In this document: one piece after another, positions 54,843 through 56,176 of the stretch
Layout of the letters: each line of letters opens with the position of its first letter
Numbering within the stretch: position 1 is the stretch's first letter
From: Chara braunii
Taxonomy: Eukaryota > Streptophyta > Charophyceae > Charales > Characeae
Direction: 5' to 3'
Assembly: GCA_003427395.1 (NCBI GenBank)
Contig: BFEA01000005.1
Location: 6,186,993-6,243,168, forward strand
Length of the DNA: 56,176 nucleotides
The notes under the pieces: generated by a model
What the model was told of the DNA's origin: nothing
The model's database searches: none
The model's input: only the letters and a program-made list of their open reading frames with translations
Translations under genes and position numbers: made by a program

Positions 54843-54871
54843 CTTTTTATTTCTTTATTCTCTTCGTTGTA

Positions 54872-54922
54872 CGTTTCTGTATGTGTGTGTGTGTGTATGT
54901 GTGTGTGTGTATGTGTGTGTGT

Positions 54923-55002
<80 letters not shown>

Positions 55003-55400
55003 CAGAGAGAGAGAGGGAGAGATGGGCGAAGGGGAAGGGGGGCGGGGGTAGGTGAAAGTGGCCCACGGAACACAACCTGTTTTTTTTCGTTTTATTTGTG
55101 TGTTTGAGTGAGAAAGAGATGGAGAGAGAGAGAGAGAGACATGTGGGAGGGGAAAATGTTAGGGGGAAGGGGGGATTAAAGGCTCGAGATCACACCACGT
55201 GGCTATGGCACGTGACACGATTTGTTTAACGTTTCGTCTCTTTTTCTTTTTTTTTGCGTACGTTCGTGTATGTGTGTGTATATGTGTGAGAGAGAGAGGG
55301 AGAGAGAGAGAGATGGTTGAGGGGAAAGGGGGTAGGGGGTAGGGTTAGGGAAAATTCGGCGGCGGGTGGGGGAAGGTGAAAGGGGGTCGCGTGACACGAT
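54872..55400. repeat. Further TG/GA microsatellite cassettes
   Basis: (TG)n at 54880-54990 with GA repeats to 55020, shorter GA tracts at about 55120-55138 and 55287-55312, each followed by GATGG and G-rich sequence. CACGTGACACGAT is shared between 55209 and 55389. This looks like serial duplication of one cassette. Confidence 0.8.
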
Positions 55401-56176
55401 CTGTGTTTTTCCGTTGTCGGGACCTGTGGTTCCCGTATCAAGTCTCGGCCCTTGAGGGATGCTATATGGTCAAAGTGTGCACGAGAGAGGAATTGGGAAT
55501 GATGAAGCTAGAGAGACAGAAAGGATGAAGGACTAAGGCAAGAGTGTTGACGCCTATGGCCCTGGAGGATGGCGAAGGCCGCCGGAACCATCAGGCAAGG
55601 AATAGATCAATACAGTGACAAACAGCAAAGGGCTGCGAGAAATTAGTAAAGGCGCCCCTCCTTCTTAAAGAAGGTCGACTGCCGAGAAAATAGTATCATG
55701 AGGACGGTGGCCGCCTGTAGAAGGGGGCCAACGACGTCAAGGAAAGTAGTGTCATCACGCCGATACATGGGAGCGTGGCATGCGGCCCAGGAGGCCATCT
55801 GAATTTTGCATGAGGAGGGTCAAAGGGCCATGGACCAAGCAAGGAGACACAGAGGACGGGCTGGCAGGGCCACCCGAGCAAGTGTCGGGCCACGAGCGAC
55901 CTGAAAGGTGAGTGGATCTGGAAGCCATGATAAAAAGGACTAGAGAAAGAGAGAGAGAGATTCAATTTTGAAACCCCTAGGCCTTGAAACTGAAAAGGGA
56001 CCCAAAGGGGATGCAGCAGATCACAAAGGAGTGTCAAGGCCATGAGAAAAAGATCCTTGACGGCCACAGGATGCTAGAAAAGAAGACTCCAGGCAGGGGT
56101 GTCGAGCCCCGGCCCCGGGGCCCCGGGGCCCCGGCGGGGGTCCGGGGGTCCGAGGGTGGGCAACCCCAACCCCGGC
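55401..56176. other. Unassigned right end, GC-rich terminus
   Basis: No gene is supported. A 123-codon minus frame (55696-56067) lacks motifs. The last ~70 bp (56105-56176) are almost pure G/C with GGGGCCCCGGGGCCCC, a self-complementary run. The window stops inside it. Confidence 0.45.

Overview
The window looks like nuclear DNA of a eukaryote. It is a repeat-dense, intergenic-type stretch made almost entirely of transposable-element debris, satellites and microsatellites. Two Ty3/gypsy-like modules with plant-type primer-binding sites (tRNA-Asp and tRNA-Met complements) point to a streptophyte. The pol linker reminds me of elements I associate with charophycean algae such as Chara; that is an inference from memory, not something proved here. 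It is a draft assembly: there are N gaps at 14502-14566 and 40877-41076, scattered single Ns, and an undeleted Nextera mate-pair adapter at 19590-19627.

Left part (1-17100): a ~91-bp tandem repeat, a 53-bp tandem repeat, an LTR-like ~1-kb repeat (3235-4257) followed by a possible primer-binding site, then a plus-strand array of four decayed paralogous coding units plus one recent partial duplicate (5981-9971) of a protein family I do not recognise. A charged ORF and a CCHC zinc-knuckle (gag-like) ORF follow at 10562-11603. A 900-bp non-autonomous hAT-type element with an 8-bp target duplication lies at 14332-15231, followed by 38-, 26- and 173-bp tandem repeats.

Centre (17100-46400): the organising fact is nested insertion. 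A minus-strand gypsy-type retrotransposon (LTR 45251-46321, Met-type primer site, gag 44498 to about 42680, protease to 41861) is split by a 20.6-kb block. Its pol continues at 21233-20916, and the two halves rejoin in frame at a duplicated CCGC. Inside that block are two further insertions with the same TGTCG/TGTTG...CGACA ends and 4-bp duplications: 25174-32423 (CCAC) and 34538-41330 (TCGT). The latter is a non-coding LTR element with paired LTRs and a tRNA-Asp primer site. The block also holds short hairpins in large numbers, hammerhead-ribozyme-like repeats (33674-33911) and a U6 snRNA 3' fragment (34193-34257).

Right part (46400-56176): a second copy of the 1-kb LTR-like repeat, one plausible but unproven Ser/Thr-rich minus-strand gene (49029-49682), a ~145-bp satellite whose unit is itself a long palindrome (50310-51010), and repeated TG/GA microsatellite cassettes.

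The most novel-looking signal is at 27728-28440: seven hairpins sharing one ~20-nt loop sequence while their stems differ in sequence, most of them fully complementary. No intact conventional gene is convincingly present.
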